Source of the DNA: Chrysopilus asiliformis
Taxonomy: Eukaryota > Arthropoda > Insecta > Diptera > Rhagionidae
Assembly: GCA_964034945.1 (NCBI GenBank)
Contig: OZ035962.1
Span: forward strand, 47,338,386 to 47,402,385
Reading direction: 5' to 3'
Length of the DNA: 64,000 bases
Position numbers and translations under genes: made by a program. Below, piece after piece: positions 51,780-61,442 of this stretch (position 1 is its first letter; each line of letters opens with the position of its first letter). The notes below the pieces were generated by a model. The model did no database searches. It was not told the origin of the DNA and worked only from the letters and a program-made list of their open reading frames with translations.

Positions 51780-53164
51780 CCTCCTCTCTTCAAGTCAGAA
51801 GTCTCCGGCTTCAAAACTATTTCAATTTTAGATTTTCTGTTTTTGATATACACATATATTATTATACATATAGTTATTACAATTATTATGCTTATATGTG
51901 TTCCATACATAATATTCTTATGAAGCTTTAAATTTTTAATTTCCTTTAAATTTTCCACATTTTCTAATATTATTTTACTGAAATTTATTGGCTTTACTTG
52001 TATATATTTAATTTCATTTGATGAGTATAAATACTTGTCCACAAACATTACTTTGTTATTATTGAATTTTTTGTTTCTTATTCCTATAGTACAATTATTA
52101 AAGTTTATTAAATAGTTTCCAGTAAGATTGATTTCTCTTTTGTCACAATTGTGCCACATATATTCGTTTTTCATGTTTTTTACTAAAATAGTTTCATCAT
52201 CAATTTCTTCAATACTAGTGAAGTTATTGTGAATTAGATTGCATTTACCTTGAATAATACAATTTTTACTTTCTTTTAAATCTCTTAATAATGTATTTTC
52301 TTCATATTGATAGCTTTTTCCCATTATTTCAATAATTAAATCTTGCTCCTCAATTTCTAATCCTTCTGAATTTGGTATTGGTTTAATCATTTTTAATTCT
52401 GTTACAACATAACTTTTTGGAATTTTTATTGCAAAAATAAGAGAATCATCTTTATATCTGGTAATTCCTGCTTTTAATAGTCTTAATTTATGAAAATCTA
52501 TGTTATATGTATCTAATTCTTCTGGTGTTAACATACTGGGGTGTATTATTTTATTTTTGGTTGCCATAATATTGTCCATAATTTGATTTAATTTATTTTC
52601 AAAATATCGTAATTTAGTTTCTTGATTCATTAATAAAATCTTATAATTTATGTCTTTTAATTGATTATTAGATCCATTTAGTGCTTTTAAAATCTTTAAT
52701 CTATCCTCTTCTATCAATGCTTTTAAGTCAAATAGAGATTTATTAAAATGATCGTTTATTTCATAACCATTATTTTCAATATTTTGTAAATATTCCGTTA
52801 TTTCTTGTCTGTCTGTATCGTCCATTGTTCCAAATAACCATTTACTTACTGTACCTACAATATTTATTAATCCCCTTTTCTGTCTTTTTGGATTTTGAAT
52901 GGTTCGAAGTTTACTTTTAATACGATTAATTTCTGCTATAAATGCTTGAGCATCTTGTGATTTTAAATGCTTTACATTGACTTCTATTGTTTTTAAGATT
53001 TCTATCATTTCGTTTGGGTTAATTATGTGTAAAATTGTGTCAGTATCCTTACAAATTTCTACTTGTTTAATATTTATTTTTACATATCCATTTTCTTCAT
53101 TAATGGGTTGAACCTGCAGTAGCCCTTGTGCTGTACTGATTATCATCATCAGTATTAGTAGCAT
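51683..53164 (-). CDS. env: G2 envelope glycoprotein, intact frame
   Basis: 493 residues, no stops. Signal peptide MLLILMMIISTAQG. Furin-type site KRQKR near residue 95, followed by GLINIVGTVSKWLFG, the likely fusion peptide region. One transmembrane segment near 51842-51893 and a ~52-residue tail. Belongs to the errantiviral Env group related to baculovirus F proteins. It overlaps the end of pol by 65 bases in another frame and runs into the 3' LTR. It is expected from spliced RNA. Open throughout although pol is broken. Confidence 0.9.
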   Translation of the reverse strand: MLLILMMIISTAQGLLQVQPINEENGYVKINIKQVEICKDTDTILHIINPNEMIEILKTIEVNVKHLKSQDAQAFIAEINRIKSKLRTIQNPKRQKRGLINIVGTVSKWLFGTMDDTDRQEITEYLQNIENNGYEINDHFNKSLFDLKALIEEDRLKILKALNGSNNQLKDINYKILLMNQETKLRYFENKLNQIMDNIMATKNKIIHPSMLTPEELDTYNIDFHKLRLLKAGITRYKDDSLIFAIKIPKSYVVTELKMIKPIPNSEGLEIEEQDLIIEIMGKSYQYEENTLLRDLKESKNCIIQGKCNLIHNNFTSIEEIDDETILVKNMKNEYMWHNCDKREINLTGNYLINFNNCTIGIRNKKFNNNKVMFVDKYLYSSNEIKYIQVKPINFSKIILENVENLKEIKNLKLHKNIMYGTHISIIIVITICIIIYVYIKNRKSKIEIVLKPETSDLKRGGVIYTNPNDNGPDSLEMTESNKLNINNKPLSW

Positions 53165-53519
53165 TGGCTGTAAATTTATAAGGTCTTTTAATATTTGTTA
53201 CATGTACATCTTTTAACAAATATTTTCTGAAGTATGGTTCATCTTTGTGTCTTACTCTTTTATAATTCCTGATATAACCTTCCCTTCTATTTTCCTCATA
53301 ATTTTCTCTTTCTTTATTTATTTTCTTTATGTATTCTATCTTTTTATTTTTTAATTTTTCCACTAATGTTTTAACATCACTGTGTTCAACTGCTTCCCTT
53401 GGGGTCATTTCGATTGCTGAATGATATCTATCGTTATAGTTTCCTATAGCTTTTTGAATTTTTTGCTCTAATAACATATCATCTTCAATTGCCTGAATTT
53501 TTTCTATTATTGTAGAATG
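53100..53519 (-). pseudogene. pol: G2 integrase C-terminal part
   Basis: Resumes integrase after the mariner with STIIEKIQAIEDDMLL, NYNDRYHSAIEMTPREAV and the C-terminal KRVRHKDEPYFRKYL. Codon phase is unchanged across the mariner when one TA is ignored. Confidence 0.82.
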
Positions 53520-53521
53520 TA

Positions 53522-54426
53522 ACACATGGATCAATAAGTCCCGAGACTAACCCAGAGATGACGCTCGTAGTAAACCAGTAACCACGTCTTTCTAGAGTAC
53601 TAACCTTTGCTTGAAACGTGTCAAAATTTTAAGTCGATCGGACCAGAAACAGCTGAGTTATCGAGGTTGGAGTAAAGTCGTTTTGTAGTTTGTTTAAAAA
53701 ATGGAAAAAACCGAGTTTCGTGTTCTGATAAAACATTGTTTTTTAATGGATAAAAACACCGTGCAAGCGAAACAATGGATTGAAAAATGTTACCCGGACT
53801 CTTGTCCATCAAAAGCAACGATTTGTCGGTGGTTTGCCGAGTTTAAACGTGGTCGTACCGACACAAATGACGCGGAACGCTCGGGTAGACCTGTGGAAGC
53901 CGTTACACCGGAAAATGTGAGTGAAGTGACAAAAATTATAATGAAAGATCGTAAAGTGAAGCTCCGTGAGATTGCTGAGATAACACAGATATCATATGGA
54001 AGTGCATTTACTATCCTTCATGAAAAATTGAGCATGAAAAAGGTTTTTTCCAAGTGGGTGCCGCGATTGCTTTCGATGAAACAAAAACAGCAACGAGTCG
54101 ATGATTCAGAAAGCTGTTTATCGCTATTTACTCGCAATAAAAAAGATTTCTTGCGTCGTTACGTGACCATGGACGAAACATGGATACATCACTACACTCC
54201 AGAGTCGAAGCGGCAGTCATCTGAGTGGCGCACAGCTGGCGAAAGCCGTCCGAAGCGTCCGAAAACGCAGCAGTCAGCTGGCAAAGTCATGGCGTCAGTT
54301 TTTTGGGATACGCATGGCGTGACGATTGTATCACCCTAAAAGGTGATTATATTGATGAATAAAAAAAAATTTTGCAAAAAAAATGTTGTTTTCATTGTTA
54401 GTCTCGGGACTTATTGATCCATGTGT
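53522..54426 (+). mobile_element. Mariner element, deleted, in G2 integrase
   Basis: The ends ACACATGGATCAATAAGTCC are matching inverted repeats of about 30 bp, with TA flanks (53520-53521 and 54427-54428). 905 bp; a full mariner is about 1.3 kb. Confidence 0.92.
53701..54339 (+). pseudogene. Mariner transposase, 3'-deleted
   Basis: 212 residues. N-terminal DNA-binding region (FCWR-type: SKATICRWFAEFKRGR) and linker (DAERSGRPVEAVTPENV), then VTMDETWIHHYTPESKRQS with the first catalytic Asp. After VMASVFWDTHGV the frame ends, and the HDNAP and SPDLAP regions with the other two Asp are missing. Catalytically dead; might still bind its ends (inference). Confidence 0.9.
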
Positions 54427-54428
54427 TA

Positions 54429-55602
54429 ATCTTTCAATATCTGCATTGCCTGTATGGCTGTTAGGTTTTGTCCAGTGGACCTCTATTTCTTTGGTTTGTA
54501 AATACTTTTTTACTTGTTCAGATTTAAATTCATTATCCATAACTATTTTCTTTGGTTTTTTAAACACCGCTAAATATCCCTCTAAAATTGCTATCTTTTT
54601 ACTCCAGTTTCTATCATTAATTAAATATGCAACGGCGAATTTTGTTAATTTGTCAATAATTGTCACGAAGGTTTGCTTTTTATAATGGAAAACATCTAAA
54701 TGAATAATTTCGTTTTTGTTATTTGGTGTTTCTGATATATTTAATTTGGGTTTAATTGGATTCCTATCGTATTTTATTGCTTGGCATTTTTCGCAGTTAT
54801 TTATAATTAGTTGTATATGTTCTTGTAATTTTGGGTAGTAAATTTTATCTTTTAGGGTTTGGTATGTTTCATTTATACCACTATGCAGTGATTCTTTTGT
54901 ATGGTATTTTGATATTTGTTTATGACATTCCTCTTCTTCTTCTATTTCTTGCGCCCTTTTTGTTAGTTTTAAAAATTTTATTCTTTGATTTATGGTATAC
55001 AACTGTATAATACATTGTTGTACTTTATTATAATCTCTATCTTCTACCTCTGAGTATATTCCTACAATTCCTGATTTTATATATTTTTTTAACATATCTT
55101 TGATTGTTTCTTCTTCATTTTGTGGATTGATTTGTATAATTCTTCTTCCATGCAAAATGTTTATTTCCGTATTTGGATTATAAGTTAATATTATCTGCGT
55201 TTTATACTTGTTAACTATTTCGTCTTTAATGCCTATATGATCCAATAGTTGTTCGTCTACTGAATGCATTGTTTCTGATAGTTCCATATTGGATTCATTG
55301 CAATTTTCAGTTGCTATTTGAGGACTATTTTCTATCCTACTCAAAAAATCGGCTACTTTATTTTCTTTGCCCTGTAAATATTCAATGTCGAAGTTATATT
55401 CCTGTAGTTTTAAGATCCATCTTTGATTTCGTTGTGAAAATTCTTTTCCCTTATATTTTGTATTCAAATATTTTATCGGTGCATGATCGGTAATGATCTT
55501 AAATTTGCGACCATATAAATAAGGCCTAAAGTAATTTACTGAATATACAATTGCTAAAAACTCTTTGTCAGTGACACTGTAGTTTTTTTCATGATTATTT
55601 AA
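54429..55602 (-). pseudogene. pol: G2 RNase H end and integrase N-terminal part
   Basis: Begins right after a deletion with TLNNHEKNYSVTDKEFLAIV (RNase H), then QRNQRWILKLQEYNFDIEYL and the HHCC-type CEKCQAIKY. Catalytic Asp lie in IHLDVFHYKKQTFV and KIVMDNEFKSEQ. The mariner follows after NADIERL. Confidence 0.85.
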
Positions 55603-57170
55603 TGTCCAAAAATAGGATGACCGTCTTGTGAAAGAACTGCTCCGATTGCATAATCACTAGCATCAGTAGTTACTGTAAATTCTTTGTCATAATTTGGATA
55701 CTTTAAAATAGGATGCGAGATAATCAATAGTTTCAATTTTTCAAATGCTTCAATATATTGCGGATCATTGATATTAATTGTCGAGTCCTTTTTCAAATAC
55801 TTTATTAAAGGATATGCAATTTTTGAAAAATCCTTTACGAACTTCCTATAGTAACCTGTTAGTCCTAAAAAACCTTTCAATTGTTTCTCTGTTTTAGGAA
55901 TCTTTACTTTGACTATGTCTTCTACTTTATTTGGGTTGGGCTTGATCCCATCATTGGTTAAAACATGTCCCAAAAATTGAGTTTCTCTTTTCATAAAACT
56001 GCATTTATTAGCTTGTATTTTTAAATTATGTTCTGACAATTTTTTGAAAATCTTTTCTAAAGAATTCATATGTTCCTCTAATGTAGTTGAGAAAACTAGA
56101 ATGTCATCTATATAAACTATACAAATTTTGTTTATATATTCTCTCAGGATTTCGTTAATTAAACGTTGAAAAGTTGCAGGTGCATTCTTTAATCCGAATG
56201 GCATCCTGACATACTCAAATAATCCACCTGGGGTTATAAATGCTGTTTTCTTTATATCCTTTTCCGATACTAAAATCTGATGATACCCTTTAGCTAAGTC
56301 TAAAGAACTAAAATATTGAGCTTTCCCCAATTTGTCTAATATACTATCAATGTTAGGTAATGGATATTTATCATCTATTGTGATTTGGTTTAAACGTCTA
56401 TAATCTACAACAATTCTATATTTCTGAATTCCAGAATTATCTTTTTTCTTTGGAATAACGATTATTGGAGAACTATATTTACTATTGCTTTTCCTAATTA
56501 TACCCTGTGATTCCATTTCTTTCATTTGTTTTCTAACCTCTTCTTCATGTTGCGGTGGATATCTATATAGTTTTGAATTTATTTGTTCATCGGTTGTCGT
56601 TTTAATTTCATGTACTATACTATTGGTATTGGTTAATTTATCTCCCTCCTTATAAAAAAGTTTTTTGTATCGTTGTAATAAGTTCAAAATTAAAGTATAT
56701 TCTTCCTGATTCAAATGATTTAATTCTATATTTATTAAATCGCTTTCTTCTAACATATTAACTTCTTCCTGAATTAGTTTATGTAAAAATGGTATTTTTT
56801 CTTCATTTTTTAAAATAATTTCCTGATTTTGTATGTCTATTAATTTTACGTTATTTTCAATCCAATCCATGCCTATTAGAAAATCATATGTTTTATCTAA
56901 ATTTATTTTTACCCATCTCATTCTAGCATTGCTTGGTTGTTTAAACTCTTCCGGACACTCTGTTTTTACATGTTCCGTGCATCTTCTTACTTCCCCTTCA
57001 ATAGTATTAATTTGAATTTTGTTTTCACTAATCTTTTCATATATGTTACTTTTTACATTCTTTGAATTTAATAAACTGATTGTCGAACCTGTATCTATCA
57101 TAGCAATATATTTTTCTTCATTTAATGTAATCTTAATAAAGATTTTCTTTGTTTCCGAGGCTAGTTTATA
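55603..57170 (-). pseudogene. pol: G2 protease and reverse transcriptase
   Basis: Starts in the -1 frame overlapping the gag end. Protease active site MIDTGSTISLL. RT boxes: KYRIVVDYRRLNQITI, YFSSLDLAKGYHQI, MPFGLKNAPATFQRL and IVYIDDILVF (YIDD). RNase H begins with FTVTTDASDYAIGAVLSQD. The frame breaks at 55603 because about 10 bases are missing compared with the conserved HPISYASRTLN stretch of G1. Otherwise open. Confidence 0.9.
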
Positions 57171-58117
57171 AAAAACTCTGAGTCTCCTAACTGATTTACG
57201 TCGTTTCTTGAATTAATTGTATCTACCTCCATTGGTTGTACCTGATTAGGGTTACTATTATTTTGATTTTGATTTCGCCACTGATTGTGAGGATTAAAAT
57301 TTCTTCTGAACTGTCCAAACTCATGATTATTAGGATTATTATTTCGAAACTGTCTGGTATTATTTTGATGATTATTTCTGAACTGATCAGAGCTATTATA
57401 TCTCTGACGAAAATATCCCGAATTATTATTATGGTTTTGAAAATGTTGGTTTGGTCTTGTCACACTTTTTTGATGATATTTATCTTTTAGATCTGTATTA
57501 GATTTATAAAATTTTAAATTGAATTGATCCTGCCCGATATATTTACTCATTATTCTTCTTATTTCTTCTAGGCTAAATTTATCATATAATTCGGCTGCTA
57601 AAGCCCCAGCTGTGATTTCTTTTATTTTTAGAACCAAGACACTACTTAAATTATTAACAATTTGATTTTGAAACTCACTAAATATCGCACATTCAGATAT
57701 ATCCGTAATAAATATTCTAATTTTATCCATCAAATCTAAAATAGAACTTACTTTTAATATGCTGATCTCTCTCATAATCTGTCCTTGATCCTTAGTTGGT
57801 TTATACTGTAGCTTTAATTTCTCCTTACATTCGTCCCAAGTAGCAGGAGGTGCTGTTTCCAGGTAATTCTTTGCTGATCCCAGTATCTTTTCGTTGTAAA
57901 TGATGACATAAACCTGAGGTGCTTGTTGTCCATATTCTGCAAGTGCTCTCTCTACCGATGTTATGAATGATGGTAAAGTTCCTGATCTTCCTTCAAAAAC
58001 TGGCAAGTATCGAAGTTCCTTTTCAATTCGACTTCTTAAAGATGATTGTTGATTCTGTCTATTGAGTATTTCGGTCAGTACGGCCAAACATCGTTCAGTT
58101 ACGTTCAATTCTGCCAT
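57161..58117 (-). CDS. gag: G2 Gag
   Basis: 318 residues from ATG at 58117 (MAELNVTERCLAVL). Capsid-like region with LPVFEGRSGTLPSFITSVE and LGSAKNYLETAPPATWDECK. The C-terminal third is rich in Asn, Gln, Arg and Phe (NPNNHEFGQFRRNF) and has no CCHC knuckle, as in several errantiviruses. The last codons GAG TTT TTT ATA AAC TAG overlap pol, suggesting -1 frameshifting. Confidence 0.9.
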   Translation of the reverse strand: MAELNVTERCLAVLTEILNRQNQQSSLRSRIEKELRYLPVFEGRSGTLPSFITSVERALAEYGQQAPQVYVIIYNEKILGSAKNYLETAPPATWDECKEKLKLQYKPTKDQGQIMREISILKVSSILDLMDKIRIFITDISECAIFSEFQNQIVNNLSSVLVLKIKEITAGALAAELYDKFSLEEIRRIMSKYIGQDQFNLKFYKSNTDLKDKYHQKSVTRPNQHFQNHNNNSGYFRQRYNSSDQFRNNHQNNTRQFRNNNPNNHEFGQFRRNFNPHNQWRNQNQNNSNPNQVQPMEVDTINSRNDVNQLGDSEFFIN

Positions 58118-58289
58118 CCTTCTGTGATTATCTATCCTTCTATTGCGATGATTTCTTCTCTCCAGGTTGTATTAGGAGTTTTAGTGGTCGTTTCTTCGTA
58201 ATTCACTAAATTGCACTTTGAATTACTTCGTTTCACACTTTTATTAATCCTTTTATATTTTTTTTTTCGTATCACTGGATCCTTTTTTC

Positions 58290-58313
58290 GTTTAGGATCC
58301 TACCAACTGCGCC
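58290..58313 (-). other. G2 primer-binding site
   Basis: The minus strand reads GGCGCAGTTGGTAGGATCC immediately after the 5' LTR, a tRNA-Ser-type primer site close to that of G3. Confidence 0.75.
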
Positions 58314-58635
58314 ATTTATATTTTTATACTGGAGATTTGAATTAAAACACACAAAATAGGATTTTCTTTAATCACTTTTTATTCACTTAACTTTACAGCA
58401 AAGACTGACACGATTTACTGGCCTCCGTCCAGTCATCTTAATCTCTTTTTATATTCTTGTACATGTTTATCTTATTTCTATATTTTATTTATTAAACTTA
58501 GTTTTGAGATTGGTGACGATGCATCAGGTGCATCTGATTCACCATGACAGTGGTTTATTGTTTATGTTTAGTTTATTGGACTCTGTCATCTCCAATGAGT
58601 CAGGTCCATTGTCATTAGGATTCGTATATATAACT
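58314..58635 (-). repeat. G2 5' LTR
   Basis: Direct copy of 51458-51779 with no difference seen. Followed on the right by the CGCG duplication. Confidence 0.93.
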
Positions 58636-58763
58636 CGCGCAAGGTTTAATATGAAATAAAAAAATGGTGACACATTTTTATTAATATGGAAGTTAAAATA
58701 AATAACAATGAATAAATTATTAGCGATTTTTACGTCCTAATTAAAATATTTATAGTTAGACAT

Positions 58764-59984
58764 CAGTGTTGGGCAAAATTCAATCTGACTAATGATTGAA
58801 AACTAATGATTGAAAAAATCAATCATATCTTTTTTGATTTCTGATTGAATTTGTTAGTCATTAATCATTCGTAACTTTGATTGTGATTGATTAGTTTTAA
58901 TCATAATCATGATTGAAAAACTAATTCTTATGATTGATTTTAATTTCAGTAGGGGTAAGTATTGCATTCATGACGGAGACCGACTCATGAAGTCATAAGA
59001 TGCTTCAATCTGATATTTTGTAGTCACAATGTAAATCGGACATTCACGGGACAATATTTATGTCCGGTTATGAGAGAAGTCCGTTTATCAAAACAAGTTG
59101 GATTTGCGAATTTGGTCATAAGAAATGTCATTTCCTGTTTTTTTGTTGTTTGGCATTTGAAATTACAGGGGAATCTCGAAAAGATGCACGATCGAAATGA
59201 TAGAAATCCCTAAAAGATGAACGGCATACTTTTAATATTGGAGTGCTCTAAAACATGAACGAGAAGAATCTTAACGTTCTAAAAGATGAACGCCTCGTGG
59301 TACAATCCTTTTCTTTTCTTTTTTCACACAATTGGTTTGGGTATTTCTGGAGTAACTGTATTTCTGGAGTAACGGTATGTTCTTGTGGTAGTGCTTGAGT
59401 TTGTTTTTCCAGTAAAAAGTGAATTTCGCTACAACAAAGATGCCGCCAGTTAAGGGCCGCGTTAGATTTTTAAACGACGACAAACCAAAATCAGTGGTTT
59501 TTTTCAGAAAATATAATTTCTAAAGAAATATATTATGTACATTACAACTGAATTTTGAAATGCACGCTGGTTCTTACATAACGCTTTTGTTGTTTTTAAT
59601 TTTTTGCTGCCTTTGATTTCTTTTAGAATGACGTTTATGTAACATACATGTGTCCTCTTTCAGTCAAAACTCCTTCGAAAAAGATGAACGATCTCGAAAA
59701 GATGACACGGCTGTGTTTTTTTAGTGTTCATCTTTTCGAGATTCCCCTGTATTTGAATTTAATTGTTTTTCTAAAAGTTTTTCCAAAAGCCTACTATCAT
59801 TTCTATACAAAAATTTTAGCGCGAAATTGAATTTAATCATTCCTATCCTTGATTGAAATTAATGATTGAAAAACTAATGATTACTGTGTTCAATTATGAT
59901 TATGACTAATGTATTAATCATGACTGAAGTAATCATGACTGAATTGGCCATGACTAAATTTTTAGTTGATTACGCCCAACACTG
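58764..59984. mobile_element. hAT-like element with a TGATTGA motif array
   Basis: The ends CAGTGTTGGGCAAAATTC and, reverse-complemented, CAGTGTTGGGCGTAATCA match. 8-bp duplication TTAGACAT (58756-58763 and 59985-59992). TGATTGA/TCAATCA/TAATCAT motifs are dense at both ends (58780-58930 and 59838-59960). A TA-target element is inserted in the middle. No transposase. Confidence 0.88.
59166..59749. mobile_element. TA-target TIR element (pogo/Tigger-like)
   Basis: The ends CAGGGGAATCTCGAAAAGATG match as inverted repeats over about 20 bp. TA lies on both sides (59164-59165 and 59750-59751). AAAAGATGAACG blocks recur internally. Non-coding. Confidence 0.87.
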
Positions 59985-60338
59985 TTAGACATATTGGGTT
60001 TTATTATTTAATATAATGCACCCTAAAAGTTATAGCTTACTATTTTATATTTTTGTTTAATTTGTTTACTTTTGCGAATAACCAAATCCGCGAATAATTG
60101 GAATTACTGTACATTACTGTATTATTATATTCTGTTGTGAATTAATTGGTACAAAATGAGTACCTACACAATATGTGACATTTACATGAAATTTTATCCT
60201 CACATCTCAAATAATTAATTCAAGAGAGCGTTACATTGCAGCATTCAATTTTTATTATAATTAACAGTGGTTTGTTGCAAATAAAATTTTTGATATTGTA
60301 ACGGTCCACGGGTAAGAAGTTGCAAGGACATTCGAGAT

Positions 60339-61090
60339 TAGGGATGCCAACGATACCTCGATGTTTGCAAAACATCGAGGTATCGTTGAAAAATATCGAG
60401 TTTTAACCTCGATGTTGAACAGACCGATATATCGAGGTATCGATGTTGTTATCCACGATGTTACAACATTACTCTTTATAAAATTAGTAGAGAAACTAAT
60501 TTTAGGACCAGAGGGACTAGTTTTTAGATAGATTTAATATAGCCACTCAAAGATTTGTTTAAATTTTCTTTGGTATCAATTTTCGGTTCCATCTTTCTAC
60601 AAGATTTCGCAAAACATACCAGAGCTAGCCGAGCTGAAAATCCGTTAATCGAAAGTAACCAAAACGGCGGCTTTTTAAAAACTATGGGGTTTTTTGCGTT
60701 TTTTTTCCGAAACTAACCATTTTTCAGTAGTCTTATGTATTACAAAACTTGGAGACAATAAAATTTGCTACCTTTATGTTTTTACTAGAACTCCGTTATG
60801 AAGATATGCCGGTGTTTAAAAAAAATCAGTTTTTTGCGAATATCTCGAAAACTAACGGGTTTTTGGTGGTTCAACGTATAAGAAGAATTAAAACCGTGTT
60901 AATTCTACCTGGGTGCACTCCACCCACAGTAGAGCATCCGCCAGGTTGCTAAATTATTTATTAAATTTAACTTTTTCAAAACATCGAGGTATCGATGTTT
61001 TCAGGACGATGTTTTTTGACATCGATGTCGCCTTAAAAAAAACATCGATTTTCGATATATCGAGGTTTTATGAACGATGTTGCATCTCTA
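60339..61090. mobile_element. hAT-like element with TATCGATG palindromes
   Basis: Duplication TTCGAGAT (60331-60338 and 61091-61098). The ends TAGGGATGCCAAC and, reverse-complemented, TAGAGATGCAAC match. Near both ends ACCTCGATG, CATCGAGGTATCG and ATATCGAGG repeat in alternating orientation. No coding. Confidence 0.88.
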
Positions 61091-61098
61091 TTCGAGAT

Positions 61099-61398
61099 CT
61101 GGCGTGAACGCTTCGAGAATGTTTGAGATCTGCACACGAGAACGTTCGAGACCTCGGCCGAACATACAGGAACGTTGGCAAACGAGCCGCGAATATAAAA
61201 GGCCGCGTCTTCGGCGGAGATTCAATAAATACTTCTTCAACAAAATGTTTTAATTATATTTTATTTTTACATCATCATTTACCATTCAAGACATTAAAGT
61301 TAAATTTGTAATTTTTCTATTATGCATTTATGTAGTTTTTCACCCAGGGTCCGTGGGCAAGTTTTGACTATGAAAAGGGGTCCGTGGGCAAGTTTTGA
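61099..61398. other. Distal hAT sequence with a promoter-like stretch
   Basis: GAATATAAAAGGCCGC (61183-61200), then TCAATAAATACTTC, resembles a core promoter, perhaps from an old LTR beginning TGTAACGG at about 60297. I found no target duplication to support an LTR. A 34-bp repeat GGGGTCCGTGGGCAAG... follows at 61345-61425. Confidence 0.35.
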
Positions 61399-61442
61399 CT
61401 ATGAAAAGGGGTCCGTGGGCCAAAAGAGTTTGGGAACCACTG

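Larger units (their letters stand above)
51458..58635 (-). mobile_element. Errantivirus-type element G2 (gag-pol-env), complete
   Basis: LTRs 51458-51779 and 58314-58635 (322 bp each, identical by eye), 4-bp duplication CGCG (51454-51457 and 58636-58639). The minus-strand LTR starts AGTTATATATACGAATCC. A primer site TGGCGCAGTTGGTAGGATCC follows the 5' LTR. Order: gag 58117-57161, pol, env 53164-51683. A 10-base deletion and a mariner break pol. Confidence 0.93.
51343..61442. mobile_element. hAT element in G1 integrase, swollen by nested insertions
   Basis: The ends CAGTGGTTCCCAAAGTGG and, reverse-complemented, CAGTGGTTCCCAAACTC match. The 8-bp duplication TTCTAGAG lies at 51335-51342 and 61443-61450. 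Its own sequence is 51343-51457 plus scattered parts of 58636-61442; no hAT transposase is visible. GGGGTCCGTGG-type blocks recur at both ends. It contains G2, two further hAT-like elements and a TA-target element. Confidence 0.88.

Noticed and set aside
60297..61239. Solo LTR from TGTAACGG to CTTCTTCAACA with a TATA-like box
   Set aside because: No matching target duplication at the proposed ends and no second copy in the window.
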